The notes beneath the pieces are model-generated. The model was not told the origin of the DNA. It was given only the letters and a program-made list of their open reading frames with translations, and did not search any database. From Putridiphycobacter roseus (lineage in GTDB: Bacteria; Bacteroidota; Bacteroidia; Flavobacteriales_D; Crocinitomicaceae): a stretch of DNA of 64,000 nt. A program made the position numbers and the translations under genes. Below, in pieces: positions 31,946 to 42,920 of this stretch (the stretch's first letter is position 1; each line of letters opens with the position of its first letter). Location: assembly GCF_003234935.1 (NCBI RefSeq), contig NZ_QKSB01000002.1, forward strand, positions 516,583 through 580,582, read 5' to 3'.

Positions 31946-33748
31946 ATGGCCAAAGAAGCGATTAAAGGAGGCGAATTTATCATTAGAGAAACAGCTTGTG
32001 AAGATATTTTTACCCCAGAAGACTACACAGAAGAACAAGGTATGATAGCACAAACCTGTCTTGATTTTATCAATCAGGAAGTGATACCCAACCTAGATCG
32101 AATAGATGCCATGGAAGAAGGATTAATGCCTTCTTTACTTGAAAAAGCAGGAGAACTCGGACTATTAAGTATGTCGGTACCTCAAGAATTAGGTGGTATG
32201 GGAGTGGATTTTCCAACCTCATTATTGGCTACAGAATACACTGGGAGAGGACATTCTTTTTCAGTAGCATACGGTGCACATACAGGAATTGGCACCTTGC
32301 CTACGCTTTATTATGGAACCGAGGCACAAAAAGCCAAATACATTCCAAAATTAGCTTCTGGAGAATGGAAAGCAGCCTATTGTTTAACCGAACCTAGTTC
32401 AGGTTCAGATGCTAACTCAGGAAAGACAAAAGCTGTTTTATCTGAAGACGGAAAAACATATACCATTGACGGTCAAAAAATGTGGATTACCAACGGGGGA
32501 TTTGCAGATATTTTTACTGTATTCGCTAAAATTGGTGATGACAAAAATCTAACTGGTTTTATTGTAGATGCACACTCGGAAGGCATAACTTTAAATCCTG
32601 AAGAAAAGAAAATGGGTATTAAAGGCTCCTCTACCCGTCAAGTATTTTTTAATAATGTAAAAGTACCTGCCGAAAATTTATTAGGAGAAAGAGAAGGCGG
32701 ATTTAAAATCGCGTTAAACATTCTGAACATTGGTCGAATTAAATTAGCTGGTGGTGTTTTAGGTGGATGTAAAGAAGCAATTAACCACTCTGTTAAATAT
32801 GCAAATGCAAGAGAGCAATTTGGTAGACCAATTTCAAAATATGGTGCTATTCAGCATAAAATTGGAGAACAAATTATTAAAACATTTTCTTTAGAATCAG
32901 CAGCATACCGTTTGGCTCAAGATATTGACAATGCTATTCATGCTTTAGCAGATGGTGGTATGGAAAAAAGTAAAGCCACTTTAAAAGGAATTGAAGAATT
33001 TGCTGCAGAGTGTGCCATGTTAAAAGTAATCGGTTCTGATGCATTAGACTATTGCGTAGATGAAGGGGTACAAATTCATGGAGGAATGGGATATTCCGCG
33101 GAATCTGCCATTGAGAGAGCTTATAGAGATGCAAGAATTAATAAAATATTTGAAGGAACCAACGAAATCAACCGCTTATTGACTGTGGATATGATTTTGA
33201 AAAAAGCCATGAAAGGTAAATTAGACTTGATGGGACCAGCAATGGCTATTTCAGGAGAATTAATGAGTATTCCTGACTTTGAAGAACCTTCAACAGAACT
33301 ATTTGCGGCAGAAAAAAAATACTTGCAAAATTATAAGAAAACCATCTTAATGGTTGCTGGAACAGCAGCACAAAAATTAATGATGACCTTATCAAAAGAG
33401 CAAGAAATATTAATGAACATAGCAGATATTGCCAACGCAATTTATACTTGTGAGTCTACCCTATTAAGAGTAGAGAAAATGGTGAAGTCAAAAGGTGAAG
33501 CAGCATGTGCGGTTTATATCGATATTGTAAGAACACTAATATTTGATGCCGCTGATGCAATCAATAAAGCGGGTAAAGATGCTTTGATGTCGTTTGTAGA
33601 TGCAGATGAATTAACCATGATGTTAATGGGATTAAAAAGATTTACTAAAGTTGCTGCCTTTAATACAAAGGATGCAAGAAGAAGAATCGCTGCAGTAGCA
33701 ATTGAAAAAAATGAATATAGTTTTTCTGACGCGACCAATAGAGCTTAA
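31946..33748 (+). CDS. Acyl-CoA dehydrogenase (VLCAD/ACAD9-like length)
   Basis: The 600-residue enzyme has the ACAD fold (about 35-420): FAD-contacting YCLTEPSSGSDANS and WITNGGFADIFTVFAK, QIHGGMGYSAESAIERAYRD, then NKIFEGTNEINR, followed by a C-terminal helical extension of about 180 residues seen in very-long-chain enzymes. It catalyses the first oxidation step of beta-oxidation; electrons would go to ETF. It closes the beta-oxidation gene set and is followed by a strong terminator. Confidence 0.94.
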   Translation: MAKEAIKGGEFIIRETACEDIFTPEDYTEEQGMIAQTCLDFINQEVIPNLDRIDAMEEGLMPSLLEKAGELGLLSMSVPQELGGMGVDFPTSLLATEYTGRGHSFSVAYGAHTGIGTLPTLYYGTEAQKAKYIPKLASGEWKAAYCLTEPSSGSDANSGKTKAVLSEDGKTYTIDGQKMWITNGGFADIFTVFAKIGDDKNLTGFIVDAHSEGITLNPEEKKMGIKGSSTRQVFFNNVKVPAENLLGEREGGFKIALNILNIGRIKLAGGVLGGCKEAINHSVKYANAREQFGRPISKYGAIQHKIGEQIIKTFSLESAAYRLAQDIDNAIHALADGGMEKSKATLKGIEEFAAECAMLKVIGSDALDYCVDEGVQIHGGMGYSAESAIERAYRDARINKIFEGTNEINRLLTVDMILKKAMKGKLDLMGPAMAISGELMSIPDFEEPSTELFAAEKKYLQNYKKTILMVAGTAAQKLMMTLSKEQEILMNIADIANAIYTCESTLLRVEKMVKSKGEAACAVYIDIVRTLIFDAADAINKAGKDALMSFVDADELTMMLMGLKRFTKVAAFNTKDARRRIAAVAIEKNEYSFSDATNRA

Positions 33749-33777
33749 TGCCCTATAATTGAAATTCAACCACATGG

Positions 33778-33808
33778 AAGCACCTAGTCAAAAGCTAGGT
33801 GCTTTTTT
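33778..33808 (+). terminator. Intrinsic terminator of the beta-oxidation operon
   Basis: A 10-bp perfect stem, AAGCACCTAG / CTAGGTGCTT, with a 7-base loop and six T after it. Confidence 0.92.
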
Positions 33809-33829
33809 ATATCCTATAGCCTTATATAG

Positions 33830-33864
33830 AAAAAAAAATACGTCCCAACTAGGTCGAGACGTAT
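33830..33864 (-). terminator. Intrinsic terminator for the T9SS gene at 33890
   Basis: A 7-bp stem, ATACGTC / GACGTAT (33838-33844 and 33858-33864), is followed on the minus strand by an eight-T run, 26 bases after the stop codon at 33890. Confidence 0.8.
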
Positions 33865-33889
33865 TAATTTTAATTACAATTAATGGGTA

Positions 33890-35704
33890 TTACTCTTGAA
33901 TAAACTTCAAATTTTGAATGTTTTCTTCATGGTTAATACGAATAATATAAGCACCTGCTGGTAATTGCTCTTGAACCACAATTTTATTTGTATTCAAACC
34001 ATTATAGCTTTTAATCACTTTCCCTTCCAAGTTCAATATTTGAATGGTAACATTTGCTTTATCTTGTCCTAAATCAATTGTAAAACCATTTACTGCTGGA
34101 TTAGGAAAAATAGTAGCTGCATTTATTGCATCTTCTTCCACACCTGTAAAATCAATATTTGTACAAGAAGAAGTATTCATACAACCATTTAAATTAATTT
34201 CAACAGCATAGTTACCATTCAAGGTCGCTGTATACGATTGATTTGTTTCACCTGGAATAATGAATAAGTTAGCATCTACGCAAGAATACCATTGGTAAGT
34301 AGCTCCGCTTAAATCTGCCATTAAAGTCGCCCCTGTAACACTAACTGTATTAACCACATCTACTACAGTTAGATCAATGGTAACTATACTATCACAACCG
34401 TTCAAATTAGTAAATGTCTCGGTATAAACACCTGTAGCGCTATATAACACACCAGATGGAGAAGTATAATCTGTACAAGTTGAAGTCGTTATAGTTGAGC
34501 CTGATTCAGTATAAATAGTAACATTATAATTAATCGTACTATCACATCCTGTAGTCGTAGAAAACACCTCAGCATACATACCGCTTGTTGTCCATGTATT
34601 GTTTCCTGATAAACTGGTGTAGGCATCACAATCCCCACCAATGATAGTAGTAGAGTAGTTTTGTATAGTTAAGTCTACTGTTACCACACTATCACAACCA
34701 GCAGTGGTTAATAATGTATCGGTATATACACCTGTACTAACCCATGTATAAGCACCACTTGGTGAAGTAAAACTACTACAAGTCGTTTCTGTTATACTAC
34801 TCGCTAATGGCGCAATGGTTAAATCTATTTGAATAATACTATCGCAACCTGCTGCATTAGTAATAGTTTCTGAGTATTGACCACTTGTTGTATAAACAGT
34901 TCCTGAAGGGGCAGTATAATCAGAACATTCATTAGCTACGATAGTGCTCGTTGTAAATCCACCATTCAAAACTGGACCTGTTGTCCAATTTGAAGCTACA
35001 CCCGTTAAATCAAAATTATTTAATGTACCGGTGTTATTTCCTCCGGACAAATCAACTGTTGAAGCTACATTTGTTCCATTGATTATACCATCATTCATTC
35101 GGTAATATGCAACTAAGGAAGACGTGATTGTACAAACCTCATTATTCATGTCCGCTAAAATATCAGTGGCTGATCTCGCAACATTATAAACCTTTACTTC
35201 GTCAATGCTTCCTTTGAAATAAAGTGTACCACCAGCAACTCTTCTACCTATCTTCATATCTTCACCTGTAGTTGGCGTAGATATACCTGCTAAAGTTCCT
35301 GTTCCAACTTGCACACCATTTACATACAAATAACCTGCACCACCATTTAAAACAGCAGCAACATGCGTCCATTGGCCCACAGGAACATCATTATTGTTAC
35401 TTGAGGATAAATTTCCACTAGTACCACCAGAAAATAAAGCTAATTTTCTACTGCCAGTTACCATAAAAGTATTTCTGTCACCCGAAGCATTTGTACCATA
35501 ATCCAAAACACATAAGTTAGAGGCAGGAGCAGTAGGATCGATATAAATCCATGCTTCAAAAGTTCTATCAGTTGAACCTGTAACCCCACCAAAGGTAGTT
35601 GAAATGTAATCATTTGACCCATCAAAGTTAATGGCTGGGTTTTGACTGAATGAGATGGTAGCCGTAGCAATACCAATCATAAATAAAAGTAATTTTTTCT
35701 TCAT
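33890..35704 (-). CDS. Secreted LamG-domain protein with four Cys repeats and T9SS sorting domain
   Basis: The 604-residue protein has a signal peptide (1-21, ending SFSQ) and a LamG/concanavalin-like domain (about 22-205, with FDGSNDYIST and GSIDEVKVYNVARSATDI). Four repeats of about 40-45 residues follow (about 255-435), each with C-x-x-Y/F-T-x-x-SG at the start and GCDSxxxxDLTI at the end, so two Cys per repeat. After a short PKD-like segment comes a type IX sorting domain (FPNPAVNGFTID, LEGKVIKSYN, LPAGAYIIRI). It should be exported to the surface by T9SS and may bind glycans. A paralogue lies directly upstream. Confidence 0.88.
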   Translation of the reverse strand: MKKKLLLFMIGIATATISFSQNPAINFDGSNDYISTTFGGVTGSTDRTFEAWIYIDPTAPASNLCVLDYGTNASGDRNTFMVTGSRKLALFSGGTSGNLSSSNNNDVPVGQWTHVAAVLNGGAGYLYVNGVQVGTGTLAGISTPTTGEDMKIGRRVAGGTLYFKGSIDEVKVYNVARSATDILADMNNEVCTITSSLVAYYRMNDGIINGTNVASTVDLSGGNNTGTLNNFDLTGVASNWTTGPVLNGGFTTSTIVANECSDYTAPSGTVYTTSGQYSETITNAAGCDSIIQIDLTIAPLASSITETTCSSFTSPSGAYTWVSTGVYTDTLLTTAGCDSVVTVDLTIQNYSTTIIGGDCDAYTSLSGNNTWTTSGMYAEVFSTTTGCDSTINYNVTIYTESGSTITTSTCTDYTSPSGVLYSATGVYTETFTNLNGCDSIVTIDLTVVDVVNTVSVTGATLMADLSGATYQWYSCVDANLFIIPGETNQSYTATLNGNYAVEINLNGCMNTSSCTNIDFTGVEEDAINAATIFPNPAVNGFTIDLGQDKANVTIQILNLEGKVIKSYNGLNTNKIVVQEQLPAGAYIIRINHEENIQNLKFIQE

Positions 35705-35855
35705 TTTTTAGTTTTAGTTTCCGTAAAAATATAGCAATAAATTCACCTTTACTTCAAATCACCCATTTTTAACACATACAGTTATATATGTTTATTATAT
35801 CACACAAACCAAATGTAAGCCAACTAAAATGAAACGAACATTATGCAAACACTAC

Positions 35856-37697
35856 CTATTCCTGTATAAAAGTCAAATTTCGTTGCTCATCACCAACAAG
35901 GACCTGCACGATATATAAACCAGGCGTAAGTGGTTCTTGGATAAAAAATTGCTTGCCATTATATTGCATGATACTTTTAACCACTCTACCACTATAATCT
36001 AAAATATTTACTTGCGCAGAAGCATAGCTTGTACCAAGATCAATGGTGAAACCTTGTGCAGAGGGATTTGGAAAAATAACAAAATTACTATTCTGCAACT
36101 TTTCAATCCCTGTAAAGTCTATGGTAAAACAATCCGAAATATTGGTACAACCATCCAAGGACACCTCTACCGCATAACTCCCAGAATCACTTGCCGTATA
36201 ACTCTGATTTGTTGCACCAAGAATTGGGGTTAAATTTCCGTTTTCACACAGTAACCATTGGTAAGTAGTATTCGCATTACTCAAAGCTGCAGTTAAAGTA
36301 GCCGCGGAAACCGTTACAGTATTGTTTAAATTTACAAGACTAAGGTTAATCGTAATAATACTGTCACAACCATTTGTCGTTGAAATAATATCAACATATG
36401 TCCCAGAAGCAGTATAAACGGCACCACTTGGCGCACCATAAGAATTTTTACAGGTTGTTTCATTAATGGTAGTACTACTGGAACCATAGATGGTTACTTC
36501 ATAATTAATAATAGAGTCACACCCTACAGCATTGATAAAAGATTCACTATAATTTCCGGAACTGGTCCAAGTATTATTCCCAGATAAACTGGTATAGGAA
36601 CTACAATGTGCACCAATAACAGTGGTACTATAATTACTAATTGAAAGACTAATGCTAAGAATACTGTCGCAACCACTCGCTGTTTGTAAAGTGTCAGAAT
36701 AAATACCAGGTATGGTCCAGGTATAGTTTCCACTAGGTGAAGTATATGTTTCACATGCAATTTGACTAAAACTATGGGTAATAGGTGCGATTGTTAAATC
36801 AATTTGGATAACGCTATCACATCCAAGACTACTCAATACCGTTTCCGTGTAATTTCCAGAGCTCGTATACACCGTTCCGCTAGGTCCGGTATAATCATCA
36901 CAAGTATTTACCACCATAGCACTACTAGTTGCTCCAGGACCTAGAACAGGACCTGCAATCCAATTTGAAGTGCTACCCATTTGTGCAAAATTATGTAAAG
37001 TACCAGTATGATTCCCTCCAGACTCATCCACTGTAGATGATCCATTTGCGCCATTTATCACCCCATCATTCATGCGGTAATAAGCGACCAAGGAACTAGT
37101 AATATTACAAACCTCGTTGTTCATTTCTGCAGCAATTTCCGTAGCAGATCTGGCATAATTATAAACCCTTACCTCATCAATATCTCCTTCAAAATAACGG
37201 GTTCCACTAATACTTCTCCCTATTCTTAAATCACCCGTACTACTGGTATTAGTTGTTGAGGTGATGTTACCCGCATTTTCTAATACACCATCTAAATACA
37301 AACTATATTTTAATGCTGCTGTGGGATCAAAAACTACTGCTACATGGTGCCAAACACCATCATTCACAGCTGTCACTCCTCCTAGACCACTACCTCCAAC
37401 TTCAATTCGGATAGCATCTCCCCATAAAATATTAAACGTAAATCTTTGCCCAGTCGTAAATGTTCCCCAATCTACAATAACTTGTTGCAAACCACTATTA
37501 TTTGGATCGGCATTTGCCGTGGTTCTTATCCATGCTTCTACCGTTCTAGCCGCTCCACCAGTTACCCCAGTGTAGGTAGTCTGAATATAATCATCAACAC
37601 CATCAAAACTAATTGCCGCATTCTGAGAAAAAATAGAAAATGAAATGAAAGTTGAAAAAATTAAAATACAGTTCCTGAAACAGTCTATTACCCTCAT
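35856..37697 (-). CDS. Paralogous LamG / Cys-repeat / T9SS protein
   Basis: The start at 37697 (MRVIDCFRNCILIF...) gives 613 residues with a signal peptide ending IFSQ; the frame is open to 37724, but the extra residues add nothing. Domains match the downstream protein: LamG (FDGVDDYIQTT, GDIDEVRVYNYARSATEI), four two-Cys repeats with PSG and GCDS words, and a T9SS sorting domain (FPNPSAQGFTIDLG, LDYSGRVVKSIM, LTPGLYIVQV). The LamG parts and repeats are clearly related to the neighbour, so this is an older tandem duplication with much divergence. Confidence 0.88.
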   Translation of the reverse strand: MRVIDCFRNCILIFSTFISFSIFSQNAAISFDGVDDYIQTTYTGVTGGAARTVEAWIRTTANADPNNSGLQQVIVDWGTFTTGQRFTFNILWGDAIRIEVGGSGLGGVTAVNDGVWHHVAVVFDPTAALKYSLYLDGVLENAGNITSTTNTSSTGDLRIGRSISGTRYFEGDIDEVRVYNYARSATEIAAEMNNEVCNITSSLVAYYRMNDGVINGANGSSTVDESGGNHTGTLHNFAQMGSTSNWIAGPVLGPGATSSAMVVNTCDDYTGPSGTVYTSSGNYTETVLSSLGCDSVIQIDLTIAPITHSFSQIACETYTSPSGNYTWTIPGIYSDTLQTASGCDSILSISLSISNYSTTVIGAHCSSYTSLSGNNTWTSSGNYSESFINAVGCDSIINYEVTIYGSSSTTINETTCKNSYGAPSGAVYTASGTYVDIISTTNGCDSIITINLSLVNLNNTVTVSAATLTAALSNANTTYQWLLCENGNLTPILGATNQSYTASDSGSYAVEVSLDGCTNISDCFTIDFTGIEKLQNSNFVIFPNPSAQGFTIDLGTSYASAQVNILDYSGRVVKSIMQYNGKQFFIQEPLTPGLYIVQVLVGDEQRNLTFIQE

Positions 37698-37847
37698 GAT
37701 TTTTAGTTTGTACCAAAAATACAAAAAATAACCTAAAGTTGCATCTTGTTTATGAGTGACTTAGAAACAGACACATGTTAAAACAGATAAAAATGAAACA
37801 AGTATCTACTTCTTTGTTATTTTTTACTACTTAAAGATAACCCCAGA

Positions 37848-39263
37848 TTAACGGTATGCGGCGCAAACCTTACGCTTTTTATGCTTACGCTTTCCACTCC
37901 TGCTTTTCGAACGACCATTCTTTTCTTTACAAGCCGGATTTTTAAATAAAGGCACCTTCAATTGAGCATATATATCAGCACCGTACATGTTTGAACGCAC
38001 GAGAGTACTCCATAACTTATCTGTTCCAATAGTTAAACTATATAAGCGAAGACTAAAGCCCATTTGAGGTCTACTGTATTCGTACAACGAAAAAGGAACA
38101 GCTATATCAAACCATTTGGTTTCAAAACGAGGGGTAACAGATAAACTACTAGCCCTTCTCACGCCAAAACTATTGATAAAGGGAGGGATTCCATGTGTCA
38201 ATGTTCCGTTGATGTAAAATTTATTTTCCCATACATTAAAGTCAAGTTGTACACTCAAAGCGGTTGGCAAGCCAATTTTTGTTGGATTATTAATCGCACC
38301 CTCTGCAGTTCCTGTATTCACAGAACTTAAAGTATTCTCGGAAATGGTCAAATCTCTTTCATCAACAGCATACGTTTCAGGATCCGTATTTTCTAACTTA
38401 AGTCGACCAATATCAATGATGGAAACACCTATTTTATAGCGGTAAAATTTTGGCGTACAACCATTCCTTGAAGAATTAGGGAAATACGTACTACTCCTGT
38501 CTTTCATTTTTTGATACGTAAAACCAAGGTCTAATCCTACCCCTCCTTTTAAGGTAAAGCTAGGTGATTGACTGTACATGATATCTCCAACAAAACGGTT
38601 TATGAATACGTCATTATTTTGAAGGATTTGGTAATTTGCTTCTGAAACTTTTCCGGCTGCACCAACTATTGGAAACAACTTTTTGACTGAAACACCAATC
38701 ATAAACATATCCCGGTTAATCTTTTTAAAGGTATAGGCATAAGAAATTTTCACCTCCCCGTAACTAATACCATTCGCCTTTAAATTGTTCAAGTCGAAAT
38801 TGGAAAAATCATGGATTGAATCACCGCTTAACAATCGACTTAACGGTTCGGATATACTACTATTTAACCTGCGTAAATCGACAAAGGATTGCCCTTGGAA
38901 ACTGAGACCAAAAGCATGGTCACCTTGACTTAAAATAACCGATAAGGCACTGACATCATTACGATTGTAAACGTGATAGTTATTTCTATTGTCATTGAAT
39001 GTCAGCTGATCGACTGTTATTTCCTGTCCCCTCGCCAAAGCTAAGGCGGAAGTATTTTCAATGGCCAATAAATTATTGTTTACATAACTACCCAGTCCCA
39101 CAATATGAATATCGAGCCAGGTTTTGGCATCCAACATACTTGTAGGATTAATGTGCACCGAATTGGTTGGAGAATAATTAGAATGCAAAGCGCCAAACTT
39201 ATCTTGGCCATAAACTGCCCCTGACCATATCAGTAAGTAAATGAAAATGAATTTAATTGACAA
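37848..39263 (-). CDS. DUF5723-like outer-membrane protein
   Basis: The 471-residue protein has a signal peptide (about 1-19, ending VYGQ) and long-barrel strand patterns. LHSNYSPTNSVHINPTSML near residue 25 resembles the DUF5723/PorV-like N-terminus. The C-terminus is strongly basic (RSKSRSGKRKHKKRK). The start codon is TTG at 39263: the only upstream codon before an in-frame TAA is GGT, and no Met occurs before residue 44, so TTG is required to keep the signal peptide. Function is unknown. It is the first gene of a minus-strand run that includes the two LamG proteins. Confidence 0.72.
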   Translation of the reverse strand: MSIKFIFIYLLIWSGAVYGQDKFGALHSNYSPTNSVHINPTSMLDAKTWLDIHIVGLGSYVNNNLLAIENTSALALARGQEITVDQLTFNDNRNNYHVYNRNDVSALSVILSQGDHAFGLSFQGQSFVDLRRLNSSISEPLSRLLSGDSIHDFSNFDLNNLKANGISYGEVKISYAYTFKKINRDMFMIGVSVKKLFPIVGAAGKVSEANYQILQNNDVFINRFVGDIMYSQSPSFTLKGGVGLDLGFTYQKMKDRSSTYFPNSSRNGCTPKFYRYKIGVSIIDIGRLKLENTDPETYAVDERDLTISENTLSSVNTGTAEGAINNPTKIGLPTALSVQLDFNVWENKFYINGTLTHGIPPFINSFGVRRASSLSVTPRFETKWFDIAVPFSLYEYSRPQMGFSLRLYSLTIGTDKLWSTLVRSNMYGADIYAQLKVPLFKNPACKEKNGRSKSRSGKRKHKKRKVCAAYR

Positions 39264-39330
39264 ACCTTAATTTTTAATATTATAGTACAATAACGTGAAA
39301 AATATACTTTGGTAGCATTTTTTTTATAAA

Positions 39331-39360
39331 AAAAAACCGATAAGCGAACTTATCGGTTTT
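39331..39360. terminator. Bidirectional intrinsic terminator
   Basis: Stem AAACCGATAAG / CTTATCGGTTT with a CGAA loop, A-run before and T-run after. It ends the icmF transcript on the minus strand, 24 bases past its stop codon. Confidence 0.9.
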
Positions 39361-39383
39361 AAATATGAATTCAGAAATTTAAA

Positions 39384-42300
39384 TTACATGTTCCTTCTGT
39401 ACTGCCCACCTACCTCAAATAAAGCGTTGGTAATTTGTCCTAAAGAACAATATTTAGTAGCATCCATTAGGTACTCAAATATATTTTCATTTTGAATAGC
39501 AGCATGTTGAATCTTGCTTAATGTTGCTGGTATCGCCGCTGCATTTGTTTGGTGCAAGTTTTGCAACATTTCCAATTGGTATTTTTTCTCCGCTTCTGTA
39601 GCTCTTACTACCTCAGCAGGTATTATTGTTGGAGAACCATTTTTACTTAAAAAAGTATTCACCCCAATAATTGGAAATTCTCCATTGTGTTTTAATGTTT
39701 CGTAATACAAGCTTTCTTCTTGAATTTTTGAACGTTGGTACATAGTTTCCATTGCCCCTAACACACCACCTCTTTCGGTAATTCTGTCAAACTCTAACAA
39801 TACAGCTTCTTCCACCAAATCCGTCAATTCTTCAATGATGAATGAACCTTGAATTGGGTTTTCGTTTTTAGTCAAACCTAATTCTTTATTGATAATTAAC
39901 TGAATGGCCATGGCACGTCTTACCGATTCTTCCGTAGGCGTTGTAATGGCTTCGTCGTATGCATTTGTATGTAAAGAGTTACAGTTATCGTAAATCGCGT
40001 ACAATGCTTGTAAAGTTGTTCTAATATCATTGAAGTCAATTTCTTGTGCATGTAATGAACGTCCAGAAGTTTGAATGTGATACTTTAACATTTGTGCTCT
40101 TGAATTCGCTTTGTATTTCAACTTTAAAGCTTTAGCCCATATCTTTCTAGCAACACGACCGATAACCGCGTATTCAGGATCGATTCCGTTGGAGAAAAAG
40201 AACGATAAATTCGGACCGAATGCATTAATATCCATCCCTCTACTCAAGTAGTATTCCACATAAGTAAATCCATTTGCCAAGGTCAAGGCCAATTGTGTGA
40301 TTGGATTGGCACCTGCTTCTGCAATGTGGTAACCTGAAATAGAAACGGAATAAAAATTTCTAACCCCATTATCAATAAAGTACTCCTGTACATCTCCCAT
40401 CAAACGCAAAGCGAATTCTGTAGAGAAAATACAAGTGTTTTGTGCTTGGTCTTCTTTTAAAATATCTGCTTGAACTGTACCACGCACTTGGGCCAAGGTT
40501 TCTATTTTAATTTTAGCGTATACATCCGCTGGCAATACCTCATCCCCTGTAATACCTAATAACATTAGACCTAAGCCATTGTTACTTTCTGGCAATTTAC
40601 CTTGGTATTTCGGACGAATTGTTCCAGCCTTTTTATATTTCGCAGCAATCTTAGCTTCTACTTCTTTTTCTAGTCCGTTTTCAACGATATATTTTTCACA
40701 ATTTTGATCTATTGCCGCATTCATAAAGAACCCTAACAACATTGGTGCTGGACCGTTAATGGTCATGGATACAGAAGTCAAAGCATGGGATAAATCGAAC
40801 CCGGAATACAATTTCTTCGCATCATCTAGACAACAAATTGAAACACCTGAATTTCCAACTTTTCCATAAATATCTGGTCTTGGGTCTGGATCATTTCCAT
40901 ATAATGTCACAGAATCAAATGCAGTAGACAATCGTTTGGCAGGCATTCCCTCACTTACATAATGAAAACGTTTATTCGTTCTCTCTGGTCCGCCTTCTCC
41001 AGCAAACATTCTTGAAGGATCTTCTCCTTGACGTTTAAATGGATATAATCCTGAAGCGTAAGGAAACTCACCAGGTACATTTTCTTGTAAAATCCATTTT
41101 AATAAATCACCCCATGCTGTATATTTCGGTAAGGAAATTTTAGGAATTTGTAAATGTGATAATGATTCTGAGTGCGTCTCAATTTTTATTTCTTTATCTC
41201 TTACTTTAAATACATAGAGTGGATCTTTATAGCGCTTCACTTTGTCAGCCCAATTCACAATGTGATCTAAATTATGTGGATCAAGGTCCATTTTTACCCT
41301 TGCAAATTCTTTTAATAAAAGAGATAAAAATTCTTCATTCTCTTTACTTACTTTAATTTTATCTTCTTCTAATCCAATAGTCGTTAATCCTATTTCTTGT
41401 CCACTGATAGATTCAATAGTTTTGTATATCCCGAATAATTTTTGAGCTGTTTTCGATTGTTCTGTTGCCCATTCATCATACCCCCTATTGCTTTCCGAAA
41501 TTTCAGACAAATAACGGGTTCTTGAAGGAGGAATTACGAATATTTTTTCAGACATTTCGTCTGTAATATCAATTTTTGAAACCAAATCCTTTGCCGCAGT
41601 TTTTTCAACTACCTTGTCCATAATTGCTTTATACAAGGTATTCATGCCTGGATCATTAAACTGAGAAGCAATTGTACCATAAACAGGTAAATCATCTTGG
41701 TTCACATCCCATAAACCATGGTTACGCATGTATTGCTTTTTCACATCTCTCAATGCGTCTAAAGAGCCACGTTTATCAAACTTATTAATCGCCACTAAAT
41801 CAGCAAAATCAAGCATGTCAATTTTCTCCAATTGCGTAGCCGCACCAAATTCAGGAGTCATTACATATAAGGAAACATCTGAATGATCCATAATCTCGGT
41901 ATCGGACTGACCGATTCCAGAGGTTTCTAAAATAATTAAATCGTAATTCGCTGCCTTTAAAATACTCAATGCTTCAGCAACATGCTTACTTAATGCTAAA
42001 TTAGATTGACGCGTTGCCAATGAACGCATATATACGCGATCATTTTTAATGGCATTCATTCTGATCCTATCTCCTAACAAGGCGCCACCTGTTTTTCTTT
42101 TAGAAGGGTCTACAGAAACAATGGCTATTGTTTTATCCGTAAAGTCAATTAAAAATCGGCGTACCAGTTCGTCCACTAAAGATGATTTTCCAGAACCTCC
42201 AGTCCCTGTAATCCCCAATATTGGTGTATCTCCTTCTTTTGCTAAATTGTGTATCTGATCTAATATTTCTTTTGAAGCTTCTGGAAAATTTTCTGCAGCA

Positions 42301-42812
42301 GAAATCAACCTGGCGATAGCTGTTACTTTCTTTTCTTTTATGTGTTTAATTTCTCCATTCAATTGATTGCCCACTGGAAAATCAGATTCCTCCACCAAAT
42401 CATTGATCATCCCTTGTAAGCCCATAGTTCTGCCATCATCTGGATGATAGATACGTGTAATACCGTATCCATGCAGCTCTTCTATTTCTGTCGGTAAGAT
42501 GGTACCACCACCACCTGCAAATATCTTAATGTGTGTTGCGCCTTTTTCTTGCAACAAATCGTACATGTATTTTAAATACTCTGTATGACCTCCTTGGTAA
42601 GAAGTCATAGCAATCGCCTGCACATCTTCTTGAATAGCACAATTAACTACTTCTTCTACACTTCTATCGTGACCTAAATGTATGACCTCACATCCTGTGG
42701 ACTGAATAATCCTCCTCATGATGTTAATGGCTGCATCATGCCCGTCGAATAGAGAGGCTGCTGTAACAATTCGAACTTTATATTTAGGTTTATATGGTGT
42801 AATTGGTTCCAT
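39384..42812 (-). CDS. icmF: Fused isobutyryl-CoA mutase IcmF (B12-binding + G-protein chaperone + mutase)
   Basis: The start at 42812 ([15 protein letters not shown]) gives 1,142 residues; the open frame to 42902 is mostly promoter region. Domains: cobalamin-binding (about 10-145, with the DGHDAA base-off motif and His25 as lower ligand); a MeaB-like GTPase (about 175-420, Walker [10 protein letters not shown] near 200, and NKFD specificity motif); and the acyl-CoA mutase barrel (about 540-1142). This is the IcmF order. The enzyme interconverts isobutyryl-CoA and n-butyryl-CoA (and related acyl-CoAs), which links branched-chain breakdown to beta-oxidation. It stands alone, with no epimerase or separate mutase beside it. 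Confidence 0.95.
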   Translation of the reverse strand: MEPITPYKPKYKVRIVTAASLFDGHDAAINIMRRIIQSTGCEVIHLGHDRSVEEVVNCAIQEDVQAIAMTSYQGGHTEYLKYMYDLLQEKGATHIKIFAGGGGTILPTEIEELHGYGITRIYHPDDGRTMGLQGMINDLVEESDFPVGNQLNGEIKHIKEKKVTAIARLISAAENFPEASKEILDQIHNLAKEGDTPILGITGTGGSGKSSLVDELVRRFLIDFTDKTIAIVSVDPSKRKTGGALLGDRIRMNAIKNDRVYMRSLATRQSNLALSKHVAEALSILKAANYDLIILETSGIGQSDTEIMDHSDVSLYVMTPEFGAATQLEKIDMLDFADLVAINKFDKRGSLDALRDVKKQYMRNHGLWDVNQDDLPVYGTIASQFNDPGMNTLYKAIMDKVVEKTAAKDLVSKIDITDEMSEKIFVIPPSRTRYLSEISESNRGYDEWATEQSKTAQKLFGIYKTIESISGQEIGLTTIGLEEDKIKVSKENEEFLSLLLKEFARVKMDLDPHNLDHIVNWADKVKRYKDPLYVFKVRDKEIKIETHSESLSHLQIPKISLPKYTAWGDLLKWILQENVPGEFPYASGLYPFKRQGEDPSRMFAGEGGPERTNKRFHYVSEGMPAKRLSTAFDSVTLYGNDPDPRPDIYGKVGNSGVSICCLDDAKKLYSGFDLSHALTSVSMTINGPAPMLLGFFMNAAIDQNCEKYIVENGLEKEVEAKIAAKYKKAGTIRPKYQGKLPESNNGLGLMLLGITGDEVLPADVYAKIKIETLAQVRGTVQADILKEDQAQNTCIFSTEFALRLMGDVQEYFIDNGVRNFYSVSISGYHIAEAGANPITQLALTLANGFTYVEYYLSRGMDINAFGPNLSFFFSNGIDPEYAVIGRVARKIWAKALKLKYKANSRAQMLKYHIQTSGRSLHAQEIDFNDIRTTLQALYAIYDNCNSLHTNAYDEAITTPTEESVRRAMAIQLIINKELGLTKNENPIQGSFIIEELTDLVEEAVLLEFDRITERGGVLGAMETMYQRSKIQEESLYYETLKHNGEFPIIGVNTFLSKNGSPTIIPAEVVRATEAEKKYQLEMLQNLHQTNAAAIPATLSKIQHAAIQNENIFEYLMDATKYCSLGQITNALFEVGGQYRRNM

Positions 42813-42836
42813 GTATTTTTTGATTTTGAATAACCA

Positions 42837-42844
42837 CAAATATA
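42837..42844 (-). promoter_or_regulatory. -7 box (TATATTTG) for icmF
   Basis: The minus strand reads TATATTTG, with transcription expected from about 42831. This supports the ATG at 42812 and excludes starts upstream of it. No TTG at -33 is seen. Confidence 0.5.
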
Positions 42845-42920
42845 ATACATTTCCGAGCAAAGTGGAACGGAATTTGGTATAGATTGACAAACCATTGAAC
42901 AAACTTTAAAAATTAAGCCC

